In this document: in pieces, positions 1 through 9,740 of the stretch | How the letters are laid out: every line of letters starts with the position of its first letter | How positions within the stretch are numbered: the first letter of the stretch is position 1 | Source of the DNA: a bacterium | GTDB taxonomy: Bacteria; Oederibacteriota; PGYV01 | Assembly (NCBI GenBank): GCA_029565735.1 | Contig: JAKQNO010000040.1 | Coordinates: forward strand, 32,962-96,961 | Reading direction: 5' to 3' | DNA: 64,000 nt | Translations under genes and position numbers: made by a program | The notes under the pieces: generated by a model | The model's database searches: none | Told to the model about the DNA's origin: nothing | The model's input: the letters and a program-made list of their open reading frames with translations, nothing else

Positions 1-101
1 GATATACTTCGCTGGAAAAAATACCTTCAAGCATAAAGATTTATCCTCTCTTTTGTTTGAGAAATAATATAAAAATCTGTTTTTCTGCATCAAGTGTTTC
101 T

Positions 102-130
102 ATATTACTTAAAACAATTTTTTTTGTCAA
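102..130 (-). promoter_or_regulatory. Candidate sigma70-type promoter firing leftward out of the window
   Basis: Minus strand reads TTGACA (125-130), 17-bp spacer, TAATAT (102-107). Confidence 0.4.
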
Positions 131-182
131 GTTTTTTTTTATTTCGTATTAACGAAACACCGTTTTACATTCTATAAAAGGC

Positions 183-542
183 CTATATTCCCCTGAATTT
201 GCTGTATGCTTTTGCGTGTTTTCCGCTGTTTAAAGCAATTGTTTCAGAAACCAGAGAATCGTTCTTTTTTTCAATTCCAATCAGTTTTTCAAAGGAATCA
301 TTGACTGTTTTTACTTTATTTTTAATGCTTTCCGGAGGTTTTCCGCCTTTTAAAAGCACTTTAATTCTGGCATTTAAAGCGTCCATTTTTTCCAGCAAAA
401 GCCTCTTTTTTTCATCAAGAAAAATCACCTTTTCAAGGTCGCCCTGTTTTAGCCCTTCGTTCTGCTTCAACGCAATGTCATACAGCATTTCAATTGCCGA
501 ATTTTTTTCTGTCAGGCAGAATTCTATTTCCGCGCAGTTCAT
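183..542 (-). CDS. FlgN-like / small coiled-coil protein
   Basis: 119-aa ORF with a FlgN-type helical pattern (LYDIALKQNEGLKQGDLEKVIFLDEKKRLLLEKMDALNARI); overlaps the next ORF by 4 nt. Confidence 0.4.
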   Translation of the reverse strand: MNCAEIEFCLTEKNSAIEMLYDIALKQNEGLKQGDLEKVIFLDEKKRLLLEKMDALNARIKVLLKGGKPPESIKNKVKTVNDSFEKLIGIEKKNDSLVSETIALNSGKHAKAYSKFRGI

Positions 543-988
543 TTGAATTTAAACCCCTTTATTATTTCTTCAATACTTTCCCTTGATCCAAGGTCTCCAA
601 AATCCGGGTGCGCTTCAAGGAAGTGTTTTAACAGCAGGTTCACAAGTTTGTCTTTTGTAAGCCTTACGCCCGGCCTTTTTTTATTTATTTCGTTAACCAT
701 CCTGTGAAGCCCGTCAAAGTTATACTTTTCAACCCTTACCGTCCTTATAAACTTTCCGGAAGCCGGCTTATGGTGTTTTTCATGCGCGGCCGCCGGCGCG
801 GTTTCCGGCTGAGTATTTTTTTCTTCCGGCTTCTCAGCTGCGGTCTTTTCCGCCTCGAAAGAATCTTTGTCAAAGGAGTATTCTTCGCGCCTGGCTTTCT
901 GCGCCCTTGTTTCCCTGTTTATTTTAAGGTTTTTTAATTTCTCAATCTGCATCTGAGCTTCTGTAATATTTTTTCCTTCGCCTGTCAT
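539..988 (-). CDS. Hypothetical protein, charged N-terminus and a conserved-looking C-terminal helix region
   Basis: 149-aa ORF packed between neighbours in one operon; no family recognised. Confidence 0.6.
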   Translation of the reverse strand: MTGEGKNITEAQMQIEKLKNLKINRETRAQKARREEYSFDKDSFEAEKTAAEKPEEKNTQPETAPAAAHEKHHKPASGKFIRTVRVEKYNFDGLHRMVNEINKKRPGVRLTKDKLVNLLLKHFLEAHPDFGDLGSRESIEEIIKGFKFK

Positions 989-2221
989 TTATTCACCTTT
1001 TTCTTTATAACGTCTTATTATTTCCGTAAATTCCGCCCTTATATCCTGAAGGTCGGCGGATATATTTTTTCCGCTGTCAGCCGGCGCTTCGGTTTCAATA
1101 TTTATCTGTTCAATGTATTTTTTGTATTCCGGAGCCTTGCTTGTATTGTCATTTATTATTTTACATAAAAGCTCGCTGTCGGTAAAATGCTCGTCCGTGT
1201 AATTTGTTATATTGCCTATTATTTTTTCTATATGCGTCACCGCCCTGACTATTTCTATAAAAAGGTCGCCGGTGCTGTAAAAAGTTTTTATATTGTCTTC
1301 AAATTTTTCCGTAAGTTTTATGATTTCAATGACTTCTTTTGTCTTTATCTGAATGTTAAGCAGTATGGCGGCTATTTCTTCGGCTGACTGGTTGGAGCTT
1401 GCGGAAAGTTTTTTAATCTCATTGGCAACGACAGAAAAACTTTTTCCCGCCTCGCCCGCCCTTGCCGCTTCTATGCCCGCGTTTAAAGCCAGAAGGTTGG
1501 TTTTTTTGCCCATATCCGCGATTTTTATTACAAAAAGCTTGATTTTATCGGACATATCAACAAGTTCTTCTATTATCTGGGTTGAAGACATTATGGAATG
1601 CTTTAATTCCGTGATTCCCTGTATTTCCCTGCCTATGGCTTTCACGCCTTTTGACGCCACTTCCGACTGCCTTTTTGCGTCAGCAAGGACGTTCTGCGTT
1701 GATTCATCAATATTTTTTGATGATGCTTTAATTTCCTGCCCTATTGTATTCACCTTTGAAAAAAGTTTTTCAGCTGATTCAAAATATTTCTTTATGTTTC
1801 TTATATTGTCCTGTATCTTTAAATAACGCTCCGCGTCTTCTTCAATGTAAACAACCGCTTTCTTTAACGTTTCAGAGTACTGCTGAAATTTTTCCTTTGG
1901 AATAATTACTTTTTCGCTTTCAGCTTTTCTGTGTTTTCTTAACGTCTCCACAGCCGCAGCGAATTCACGGTTTTTGTCAAGCTCCCTGTCATAGTCCTCT
2001 TCTTTTGCCGCAAGCGCGGCAATTGTCCTTAACGCGTAATCGCTGACAGTTTTTATGGAAATCGCTGCCACGATAAAAATAATAAAAGAATCCGCCATTA
2101 CAAGGCCAAGTATCCACATGGGGTCGGTTTCCGGAAAAATAAACGCGATTATTCCGGCGCATAAAAGCGATACTGTGAAAATCGCAAAACCGCATATCAC
2201 ATAGATTATCTGAGTCCTCAT
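989..2221 (-). CDS. Methyl-accepting chemotaxis-type signalling protein
   Basis: N-terminal TM segments; MCP signalling hairpin [37 protein letters not shown]. Confidence 0.85.
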   Translation of the reverse strand: MRTQIIYVICGFAIFTVSLLCAGIIAFIFPETDPMWILGLVMADSFIIFIVAAISIKTVSDYALRTIAALAAKEEDYDRELDKNREFAAAVETLRKHRKAESEKVIIPKEKFQQYSETLKKAVVYIEEDAERYLKIQDNIRNIKKYFESAEKLFSKVNTIGQEIKASSKNIDESTQNVLADAKRQSEVASKGVKAIGREIQGITELKHSIMSSTQIIEELVDMSDKIKLFVIKIADMGKKTNLLALNAGIEAARAGEAGKSFSVVANEIKKLSASSNQSAEEIAAILLNIQIKTKEVIEIIKLTEKFEDNIKTFYSTGDLFIEIVRAVTHIEKIIGNITNYTDEHFTDSELLCKIINDNTSKAPEYKKYIEQINIETEAPADSGKNISADLQDIRAEFTEIIRRYKEKGE

Positions 2222-3495
2222 ACGGCATTCTCCCTTTCAATGCGGACCGATGCGCCTATGTTTTTCAGCTTCAAATCAAGATTTTCATACCCCCGTTCAA
2301 GGTGGTAGATTCTTCTTACAACCGTTTCGCCCTGCGCAACCAGCCCTGCCAGTATAAGGGCGGCTGAAGCGCGCAGGTCAGAAGCCATAACATCCGCTCC
2401 GCTTAACTGCTTTACGCCGGTAACTATCGCGGTGTTGCCCTGAATTCTTACCGCGGCGCCCATTCGCATAAGCTCCTGAACATGCATGAACCTGTTTTCC
2501 CAGATTGTTTCCTTAATAATGGAATCTCCCTGCGCCGTGCACATAAGCGCCATCCACTGCGCCTGAATATCCGTGGGAAAGCCCGGATAAGGTTCTGTCA
2601 CTATGTCCAGCGCTTTTATCCTGCCCTTATAAGGGAATATATCAACTTTATTTTTGCCCGAGGTTATCTTAACGCCTGTTTCGCCAAGCTTTTCCAGGAA
2701 TACCGAAAGATGGCCCGTATTTAATCCCGTGACAGTCACCCTTCCCTTCGTAATAACCGCGGCCGCGATGAATGTCGCAGCTTCAATTCTGTCCGGTATG
2801 ACGCTGTACCCCTTAACCGCGGACAGTTTTTTTACGCCTGTAATTTCAAGGCTTGCCGTACCCGAACCTTTTATTTTTGCGCCCATCGCAATAAGAAAAT
2901 TAATACAGTCAATCACTTCCGGTTCTTTGGAAGCGTTTTCTATTGTCGTAACGCCTTCAGCCAGAACAGAAGCAAGAAGGATGTTTACCGTTGCGCCAAG
3001 GCTTACTTTGTCAAATGAAATTTTAGCGCCTTTTAACTTTTTCGCGGACGCGCTTACATAACCGTGCTTTAATTCAATCCTGGCGCCAAGTTTTTGTATT
3101 CCTTTAATATGAAGGTCAATGGGCCTTGCGCCTATGGCGCATCCGCCCGGCAGGGATACTTTGGCTTTTTTATATTTTGCCGTCAGCGGCCCAAGCACAT
3201 ATATGGACGCGCGCATGGTTTTAACAAGTTCATACGGCGCCGTAAATTTTTTTATTCCCGTGGGGTCAATTACAAGGGTGTGATCCTTAAATTCAACGGA
3301 CGCGCCCAGTATTTTTAAAAGTTTGGCCATTGTCCTGATGTCTGTAAGGTCAGGCACGTTATTAATTACACAAGGTCCGTCCGCAAGTATTGCCGCGGCC
3401 ATTATGGGAAGGGCGGCATTTTTTGAACCCGACACAGAAACCTTTCCCTTTAATTTCTTTCCCCCTTCTATTACCATCTTTTTCATCGTTATCAT
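2218..3495 (-). CDS. murA: UDP-N-acetylglucosamine 1-carboxyvinyltransferase
   Basis: [20 protein letters not shown] and active-site loop [14 protein letters not shown]; full length 425 aa. Confidence 0.95.
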   Translation of the reverse strand: MITMKKMVIEGGKKLKGKVSVSGSKNAALPIMAAAILADGPCVINNVPDLTDIRTMAKLLKILGASVEFKDHTLVIDPTGIKKFTAPYELVKTMRASIYVLGPLTAKYKKAKVSLPGGCAIGARPIDLHIKGIQKLGARIELKHGYVSASAKKLKGAKISFDKVSLGATVNILLASVLAEGVTTIENASKEPEVIDCINFLIAMGAKIKGSGTASLEITGVKKLSAVKGYSVIPDRIEAATFIAAAVITKGRVTVTGLNTGHLSVFLEKLGETGVKITSGKNKVDIFPYKGRIKALDIVTEPYPGFPTDIQAQWMALMCTAQGDSIIKETIWENRFMHVQELMRMGAAVRIQGNTAIVTGVKQLSGADVMASDLRASAALILAGLVAQGETVVRRIYHLERGYENLDLKLKNIGASVRIERENAV

Positions 3496-3582
3496 TCGGG
3501 CAGCAGTCTCCTGTTAGTATTTTGTTAATTATAATACTTTTAAGGGATTAAGTAAATTGAGAATTGATGGCCGGAGACATTG

Positions 3583-3614
3583 ATATTCAAAAATGGAAAT
3601 TCGAAAATTGGAAG
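3583..3614 (+). repeat. AT-rich TTCGAAAAT module flanking repeat copy A
   Basis: attcaaaaatggaaattcgaaaattggaag; related modules upstream of copies D, E and F. Confidence 0.6.
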
Positions 3615-3621
3615 AAACAAA

Positions 3622-3893
3622 ACAGGGGTTGGGTGTGTTTTTTCAGGGTGTGCCGCGTTAACATAGTGTGTATTCGGCAGGGGCTGTTTAATGCCGCGGT
3701 TGGAGCGAGCCTGCGAAGCGGAAATCCCCGGGCTTGCGCGAGTCTACGAGCGCAAGTGTTAGGGGACGGCAAATCCGTATGTGCCGGGAGTTTACGATAG
3801 CCAATGACGTTAATTAAGTGCTGATTTCAAAATTGTTTACCTGCAAGAATACCAATTTACAGCGCACCCTGAAAAAATATACCCAAGCCCTGT
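3622..3893 (+). repeat. Composite repeat family, core element copy A (272 bp, contains an insertion)
   Basis: Left arm ACAGGGGTTGGGTGTGTTTTTTCAGGGTGTGCCGCG, right arm CAGCGCACCCTGAAAAAATATACCCAAGCCCTGT are inverted; shares its core with 12574, 12823, 21854, 42267 and 55242. Confidence 0.85.
3719..3763 (+). repeat. 45-bp module nested in copy A, shared with 21741-21785
   Basis: CGGAAATCCCCGGgcttgcgcgagtctacgagcgcAAGTGTTAGG vs CGGAAATCCCCGGcctgaagcgagcttgcaagcggAAGTGTTAGG, same length. Confidence 0.65.
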
Positions 3894-3900
3894 CAAACAC

Positions 3901-3932
3901 GAGGATCAGATGTACAGATGCACGGAGGTAAA
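3901..3932 (+). repeat. Degenerate octanucleotide array (GA-rich family)
   Basis: GAGGATCA/GATGTACA/GATGCACG/GAGGTAAA. Confidence 0.65.
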
Positions 3933-3973
3933 TCCGCAGCTGGGCTGTCGAAAATTAAAGACAAATACAACAC

Positions 3974-4007
3974 CAACTGCCGCGGGCTAAAGACCCGCGT
4001 CTACCAC
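3974..4007 (+). repeat. GC-hairpin module
   Basis: CAACTGCCGCGGGCTAAAGACCCGCGTCTACCAC; near-identical at 13087 and 22110, disrupted at 55381. Confidence 0.75.
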
Positions 4008-4036
4008 GGCAAAATATAGCACATTAGCAGCTTTTT

Positions 4037-4176
4037 CGCTTATGCTTAATTGCCTATAGCTTAATCCGCTATGTTTTAATCTTTTCGCTTATGCTTAATT
4101 GCTTATAGCTTAATACGCTATGTTTTAATCTTCTCGCTTATGCTTAATTGCCTATAGCTTAATTCGCTGTCTTTCC
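4037..4176 (+). repeat. 49-bp tandem repeat, about 3 copies
   Basis: CGCTTATGCTTAATTG(C/T)(C/T)TATAGCTTAAT starts at 4037, 4086, 4135 (period 49). Confidence 0.85.
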
Positions 4177-4179
4177 AAG

Positions 4180-4213
4180 CCCAGCTGCCAAGCTGCTTAG
4201 CTGCCCGGCTGCC
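4180..4213 (+). repeat. Octanucleotide array, RGCTG family
   Basis: CCCAGCTG/CCAAGCTG/CTTAGCTG/CCCGGCTG/CC. Confidence 0.75.
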
Positions 4214-4217
4214 GTTT

Positions 4218-6167
4218 TTATTTGTATATCGTGGATTTTATTGTGACTTCCACACGGCGGTTTTTCGCGCGGCCTTCTTCGGTTGAATTATCCGCTATGG
4301 GAGACATGTCTCCGTTGCCCTCTGTTTTGATGCGCGATTCTTCTATGCCGATAAGGTTTGACATGAAGAATTTCACCGCTTCCGCCCTTTGTAAAGAAGT
4401 CCCTATACTGTCGGCATCTGTATTATCCGTATAACCCGCCACAAGTATTTCGGAATCCGGGTATTTTTCCAGCACCTTTTTCATTGACTTCAGCGCGCTG
4501 TAAGCGGAAATTTTTACGTCAGCGCTGTTTTTATCAAACAGAGCGTCCGAAGAATAAGTAAGCTTAATCTCTTTTAAAAGCACAACCTGCGACTGCGGCT
4601 CTGTCTGCGCTTTATTGCCAAGCCTGTCCCACGCTGTCATAGCGTAATAATAAATCTGCCCGGTGTTTACATATTCGCCGCTGTTCCCTTTTCCGTCCCA
4701 CCTGAATTTATCCGGCGGCGCGCCTTTTCCCGAAGCCGTGTAGAAAATCTTTTTGTCAATGTCCCATACCACAAGCTGCCACTTGTCTATGCCGTTTTTA
4801 TCAATTGCCGACATTGATATAATGGAAGGTATAATAAGGGCTTCCTGCATCCCGGGTTTTAACAGTTTTGGCTCAGCCGACATATTTACCGCAGGCGGCG
4901 TATTGTCAATTTCAAATTCCTGCGTGTTTGAAAAAGATTTCCCCTGCCTGTAAACGGCGTACGATTTGGCTCTATAAGTCCCGTCAGAAAGCATTAATTC
5001 GCCCGCGCCGTACCAGCTTACGCTTTTGGTTAAATCTTCCACCTGCACCGCGGCAACCGGAATTTCATCGTCATTACCGAATATTTCCACGGCTGAAGAC
5101 AGTACTTTTTCCTGCGACTGATACAGGTTTTCAAATTCCACGTAATCCTTATACCCGTCGTTATTCGGGGAAAATACTTTCTGCTTTACTTTAAGTTTAA
5201 GCGGCGGGGTGCCCCACACATACGACAGGGAGAAACGGTGAGTCGCGCCAAGTTCATCGTACCCTTCAAACGCGTAATCAATACCGAATCCCGCCAGTTT
5301 GATTCCACATCCGGCCGTGGGCTGATTAAAACCGCCGAATTTATATCCGCCCCGCAGATAAAGCATGTCAAATACCATATATTCCACGCCGAACATATAC
5401 TGGAAATCATAGTCAACGTGAAGATTAAACTGCGCGCCGGCGGTTAAAACCCCGCCCGGCACATCAAGCCTGTCTGACACGCCAAGGTGCAGAATTTTAG
5501 GCGGTTCAGCCCCTGTGTTTTCCATTTTTAATTCAGACCCAAGGTTATTTATGGTGACTCCGAACCCAAGCAGGTTGCCGTTAATATCCATTTTGTAAAG
5601 CATTCCGATATCCGCGGTAAGGTTGTATCCGGAAGCTTCCGAGATATTCTGTGAATTTAACCTTAACCTTACGCCTGCGGAGAGGTATTCTTTTATGCTC
5701 ATCGCGTAAGCAAGGGCAAAAGAACTGTCATATGGATTAAAACTTTTTATGGTAAAGGAATCCCAGTTTAGACCGGAGTTAAGATAACCGTAGTCCGAAC
5801 CCTGCAGCTGCGTGTTCATGTTCATCCTGCCGCCTGACATATGGGAATAAGAAGCGCCGATTTTAGCGCTTTCCATAAGCGGAAAAGGAAAAATAAGCGC
5901 GATGTATTCATAATTGATTCCCTGAAACCAGCTGACATGGCTTAAATGCAGGTCATAAGCAAGCACGTGCGATATTCCCGCGGGATTATAAAACATCCCG
6001 TACGCTCCTTCGGAAATGCCTTCATACGCGCCTGCCATGGCTGCGGCGCGCGCGAACGGGCTTATCTTTAAAAAATTCACGCTGGTTGTGCCGGTAATTT
6101 CCATGCCGGCAAAACCGGCTGATGCAGCCGCAATGAAAACTGTTAACGCAAGAAAAAACCTTTTCAC
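4218..6167 (-). CDS. PorV/PorQ-like outer membrane barrel with C-terminal OmpA-type peptidoglycan-binding domain
   Basis: N-term AAAMAGAYEGISEGAYGMFYNPAGIS (PorV-like); middle FSPNNDGYKDYV; C-term VAGYTDNTDADSIGTSLQRAEAVKFFM...GNGDMSPIADNSTEEGRAKNRRVEV (OmpA). Confidence 0.85.
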   Translation of the reverse strand: MKRFFLALTVFIAAASAGFAGMEITGTTSVNFLKISPFARAAAMAGAYEGISEGAYGMFYNPAGISHVLAYDLHLSHVSWFQGINYEYIALIFPFPLMESAKIGASYSHMSGGRMNMNTQLQGSDYGYLNSGLNWDSFTIKSFNPYDSSFALAYAMSIKEYLSAGVRLRLNSQNISEASGYNLTADIGMLYKMDINGNLLGFGVTINNLGSELKMENTGAEPPKILHLGVSDRLDVPGGVLTAGAQFNLHVDYDFQYMFGVEYMVFDMLYLRGGYKFGGFNQPTAGCGIKLAGFGIDYAFEGYDELGATHRFSLSYVWGTPPLKLKVKQKVFSPNNDGYKDYVEFENLYQSQEKVLSSAVEIFGNDDEIPVAAVQVEDLTKSVSWYGAGELMLSDGTYRAKSYAVYRQGKSFSNTQEFEIDNTPPAVNMSAEPKLLKPGMQEALIIPSIISMSAIDKNGIDKWQLVVWDIDKKIFYTASGKGAPPDKFRWDGKGNSGEYVNTGQIYYYAMTAWDRLGNKAQTEPQSQVVLLKEIKLTYSSDALFDKNSADVKISAYSALKSMKKVLEKYPDSEILVAGYTDNTDADSIGTSLQRAEAVKFFMSNLIGIEESRIKTEGNGDMSPIADNSTEEGRAKNRRVEVTIKSTIYK

Positions 6168-7126
6168 CCCGCTATTTCCCCTTTTTCCTCAATCTCCGGA
6201 AGGCGCCGCAGAAATTCCCTTATCTGCTGTTCGTCTTCCATTTTAAAAAGCGCCACCCTGGCGGCAACCGCATTGTCAAAACCTTTCAGGTACCGCCCGA
6301 AGTATTTGCGCATTTCAAATACCGCTTTATGGCCTTTGTATTTAAGCATCTCTTCGTAATGATATGACGCAAGGTCAATCCTTTCGCGAAAAGACGGCTG
6401 AAAGCCCGGCTCTTTTATCTCTTTAAATATAAACGGGCTGTTCATCGCACCGCGCGCTATCATTACCGCGTCCACGCCTGTTTCTTTTTTCATGCGCAGC
6501 GCGTCTGCGGCTGTCATTATATCGCCGCTTCCAAGGACAAACAATTTTGACTTTTCCTTTAAAAGTTTCAGTTCGTCCCAGTTTGAATGGCCCTTAAACA
6601 TCTGCGACCTTGTCCTTGGATGAAGGCATATAAAAGAAACGCCGTTATCCTCCGCCATCGCGTTAAAGTCCATAAAATTCCTGTTATTGTCATCCCAGCC
6701 GCTTCTGATTTTAATGCCCACCGGTATTGTAACAGAAGACACAACCGCTTTAACGACTTCCCGCGCTTTTTTTATGTCTTTCATCATGGCGGAACCCGAC
6801 CCGCCGTTTGTCACAGCCCTTGCGGGGCAGCCGAAATTTATGTCAACCGCGTCAAATCCAAGCGCCTGCGCTTTTGCCGCGGCCTCGCCAAAAAGCGCCG
6901 GCTCTTTGCCGAAAAGCTGCATGCCAATGGGATGCTCTTCTTCATCATACCTGTATAACGGCTCTATTTTGTCGTGGTACCTCGCCATTGTGTGTTCGTT
7001 TATCATCTCTGTCCATACAAATGAAGCGCCGAAACGTTTTGCTATTTTTCTGAAAGGCGAATCAGTGTATCCCGCCAGCGGAGCCAGCACATACGGAAAC
7101 TCTTTTATTCTTTCAAAGATATTCAT
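6164..7126 (-). CDS. dus: tRNA-dihydrouridine synthase
   Basis: APLAGYTDSPFRKIAKRFGA, DINFGCPARAV..GSGSAMM, ARGAMNSPFIF. Confidence 0.93.
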   Translation of the reverse strand: MNIFERIKEFPYVLAPLAGYTDSPFRKIAKRFGASFVWTEMINEHTMARYHDKIEPLYRYDEEEHPIGMQLFGKEPALFGEAAAKAQALGFDAVDINFGCPARAVTNGGSGSAMMKDIKKAREVVKAVVSSVTIPVGIKIRSGWDDNNRNFMDFNAMAEDNGVSFICLHPRTRSQMFKGHSNWDELKLLKEKSKLFVLGSGDIMTAADALRMKKETGVDAVMIARGAMNSPFIFKEIKEPGFQPSFRERIDLASYHYEEMLKYKGHKAVFEMRKYFGRYLKGFDNAVAARVALFKMEDEQQIREFLRRLPEIEEKGEIAG

Positions 7127-7638
7127 TTTGCTCCGCGTTTTTGCCTTTTTTTAATGACTTTGCTTTCAAGTTTTTTTATTTTTTCTTCAACTTCCTCTAC
7201 TCCTATTCCAAGCATATCCGCAATCCTGTTGGTTATAATAAATATAAGCACTATGGCAATTGTTGCCACAACAGCCACAAGGTACATGCCTGTCCCTGTT
7301 GCCAGCCCTATTCCCGCCACCGCCCAAAGGCTTGCCGCGGTTGACAAACCGGTTACAGTCCCGCGCGACTGCAGTATTGTGCCCGCGCCAAGGAACCCTA
7401 TGCCCGTCACTATCTGCGCGGCAATCCTGCCGGGGTCCGGCTGGCCGCCGGCCTGTGTTATATCTTTGAACATATAAAACATGCTGATGGAAACAAGCGT
7501 GAATATTGTGGAGCCCAGCCCGACAAGCATGTGAGTTTTTATGCCCGCGGGTTTATGCTTTAATTCCCTGTCAATGCCCACCGCCGCGCTTAAAAGCAGT
7601 ATTACGCCTATCCTTACAAGCATCTCTTTTTCAGACAT
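7123..7638 (-). CDS. MgtC/SapB family membrane protein
   Basis: GIDRELKHKPAGIKTHMLVGLGSTIFTLVS; GFLGAGTILQSRGTVTGLSTAASLWAVAGIGLATG. Confidence 0.93.
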   Translation of the reverse strand: MSEKEMLVRIGVILLLSAAVGIDRELKHKPAGIKTHMLVGLGSTIFTLVSISMFYMFKDITQAGGQPDPGRIAAQIVTGIGFLGAGTILQSRGTVTGLSTAASLWAVAGIGLATGTGMYLVAVVATIAIVLIFIITNRIADMLGIGVEEVEEKIKKLESKVIKKRQKRGAK

Positions 7639-7652
7639 TTTTCAGACCTCCG

Positions 7653-8657
7653 TTATATTTTAAGGTCAGGCTGCGCTTCTAAATTCATGCCCGACAAAAG
7701 CCCCCTTTTAATCCTTTCATATCCCACGTAAGCTATCATAGCGCCGTTATCCGTGCACAGCAGGTTTGAAGGCGCGTAAAAGCCAATTTTTCTTTCCATC
7801 GCGAATTTTTTCAGTTCTTCCTTTAAACTTATATTGGCCGCCACTCCGCCGGTGATTGCCAGTGTTTTTATCCCGCTGTCCTTTAACACCCTTGATGTCT
7901 TTTTTACAATTGTCCTGATAATTGTTTTCTGAAAAGCCGCCGCAATGTCTTCTATTGTGACCTGCCCGCTTTTTATTTTCCCCTGGTTCCTCTGTATATA
8001 ATATAACACGGAAGTCTTAAGCCCGCTGAAAGAAAAATCCATGCTGTTATCCTTCATCTGCGCCTGCGGAAAAACAATTTTTTTATCATTACCTTTAAGG
8101 GCGGCTTTGGAAACTTCCGGCCCTCCGGGATACGGCAGCCCAAGCATCTTTGCGGCTTTATCAAAAGCCTCGCCTGCCGCGTCGTCCCTTGTGGAAGCCA
8201 TAAGGTCATAACTGCCGAAATCCTTTGCTATGTAAATATTTGTATGCCCGCCGGAAACCACGATTCCGGCAAACGGGAATTTAAAATCCTTGTTTTCCAG
8301 AAACGGGCTTAACAGGTGGCCTTCAAGGTGGTTGACACCCGTGAATTTTTTGCCTGACGCGTACGCAAGCGCCTTGGCGTATGAAACGCCCACTATAAGC
8401 GGCCCGGCAAGGCCCGGCCCGTAAGTAACTGCTATTCCGCCTATTTCTTTAAGGCCGGCGCCTGCTTTGGAAAGCGCCTCATCAACAACCGCAGGAAGCC
8501 TGTTTAAATGTTCCCTTGCCGCTATTTCCGGCACAACTCCGCCGTAAACTTTATGAGTGTCAACCTGCGAAAATATGACATTGGACAGGATTTTTTTCCC
8601 GTCATAAACCGCGGCTGAAGTTTCATCGCACGACGTTTCAATTCCAAGCACCTTCAA
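7653..8657 (-). CDS. tsaD: tRNA N6-adenosine threonylcarbamoyltransferase
   Basis: VLGIETSCDETSAAVYDG, HLEGHLLSPF, GGVAANISL. Start proposed at TTG 8657 (SD AAGGAG at the right spacing) rather than the ORF-track 8729, which overlaps the upstream gene. Confidence 0.93.
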   Translation of the reverse strand: MKVLGIETSCDETSAAVYDGKKILSNVIFSQVDTHKVYGGVVPEIAAREHLNRLPAVVDEALSKAGAGLKEIGGIAVTYGPGLAGPLIVGVSYAKALAYASGKKFTGVNHLEGHLLSPFLENKDFKFPFAGIVVSGGHTNIYIAKDFGSYDLMASTRDDAAGEAFDKAAKMLGLPYPGGPEVSKAALKGNDKKIVFPQAQMKDNSMDFSFSGLKTSVLYYIQRNQGKIKSGQVTIEDIAAAFQKTIIRTIVKKTSRVLKDSGIKTLAITGGVAANISLKEELKKFAMERKIGFYAPSNLLCTDNGAMIAYVGYERIKRGLLSGMNLEAQPDLKI

Positions 8658-8679
8658 GGTGTTTCTCCTTAAATATTTT

Positions 8680-9735
8680 TTAGTTAACAACTTCCGCGGC
8701 GTAAACAAATTCATAGCCCCGCGCTTCAAGTTTTGGCATTAATTCCGCCAGCACTTCAAGCGTCGCCGGAAAGTCGTGCCCTATGCCCACGGCATAGCCT
8801 TTCTTTTTTGCAAGCCCTGCCAGCTGTTCAATCTGGCCTTTAATATATTCAGGATTTTTTTCATTATCAAGAAATACGTCCCTTTGCGCGGAAAACGCGC
8901 CTGCTTTTTTGGCTTCACGTATCGCCGCGGAATTTGAAGCTGTCCTGCTGTCTATAAAAAAAAGCCCGTTTTGCGCGAAGTAACGCATAAGATATGACAT
9001 AACCTTTTCATCGGCCGTTGCCATTGAACCTTCGTGGTTATTCGCGCCGCGCGGATATCCTATGGATTTAAAATTTTTCCCAGTTATTGACGCCACGGCG
9101 TTTTCATTCATGCCGCTCATTATTGTTGATTTTTCCATGGGCATTACGGCTTTGGGCTGCATGGGAAGATGCAGGATAACGCCTTTTTTTGAAGCGCGCG
9201 CCAGCTCCGCGGCTTTCTGCGAATGTTTCAAATCCGGAAGCACAGCGCAGTTGAATGTCTGCTTTATGGAATTCAAATAAGCAAAATCGCGGGTATTGTA
9301 TCCCCAGTCATCAAGTATTATCACAATTTTTGGGCCGGGCTTTTTTATAAGCTCCGCCTTAAGGACTTCAGTTTCATTTATCACGGCAGACAGCATCGTA
9401 ATAACAGCGCCGTTTTCCCTTTTTTCATCAAGTTTTACCGCCGCTTCAGGAAACACGGCCAGTTCTTTTTTAAAAAGGCTCTGAAGCGAACCCGCGTCAT
9501 GGCGCAGCGGAAGCTTTGCCCTTACAAATCCGTCTTTATCATAAATAACAAGAGCCGGGTCAATAAGCACTTTTTTTAAAAGGATATCCCGCGAAACAGC
9601 AGCGGCTTTATGCGTTTCTTCGGCAGCCCGCTTGTGCTGCAACGGAAGTAAATAAAAATAGTAAAGTGCGGCGCCTGCAAGCGCGAAAAAAATTAAGGCA
9701 GGAAAGAAGGATTGCTTTTTCTTTTTGCGCGCCAT
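8680..9735 (-). CDS. Divergent polysaccharide deacetylase family protein (YibQ-like)
   Basis: IVIILDDWGYN..., GVILHLPMQPK, GIGHDFPATLEVL. Confidence 0.85.
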   Translation of the reverse strand: MARKKKKQSFFPALIFFALAGAALYYFYLLPLQHKRAAEETHKAAAVSRDILLKKVLIDPALVIYDKDGFVRAKLPLRHDAGSLQSLFKKELAVFPEAAVKLDEKRENGAVITMLSAVINETEVLKAELIKKPGPKIVIILDDWGYNTRDFAYLNSIKQTFNCAVLPDLKHSQKAAELARASKKGVILHLPMQPKAVMPMEKSTIMSGMNENAVASITGKNFKSIGYPRGANNHEGSMATADEKVMSYLMRYFAQNGLFFIDSRTASNSAAIREAKKAGAFSAQRDVFLDNEKNPEYIKGQIEQLAGLAKKKGYAVGIGHDFPATLEVLAELMPKLEARGYEFVYAAEVVN

Positions 9736-9740
9736 ATTTG

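Noticed and set aside
3622-3893. Calling the core a MITE with a defined transposase
   Set aside because: No transposase ORF in the window and no clear target-site duplications could be identified at the ends, so it is left as a repeat of unknown mobility.
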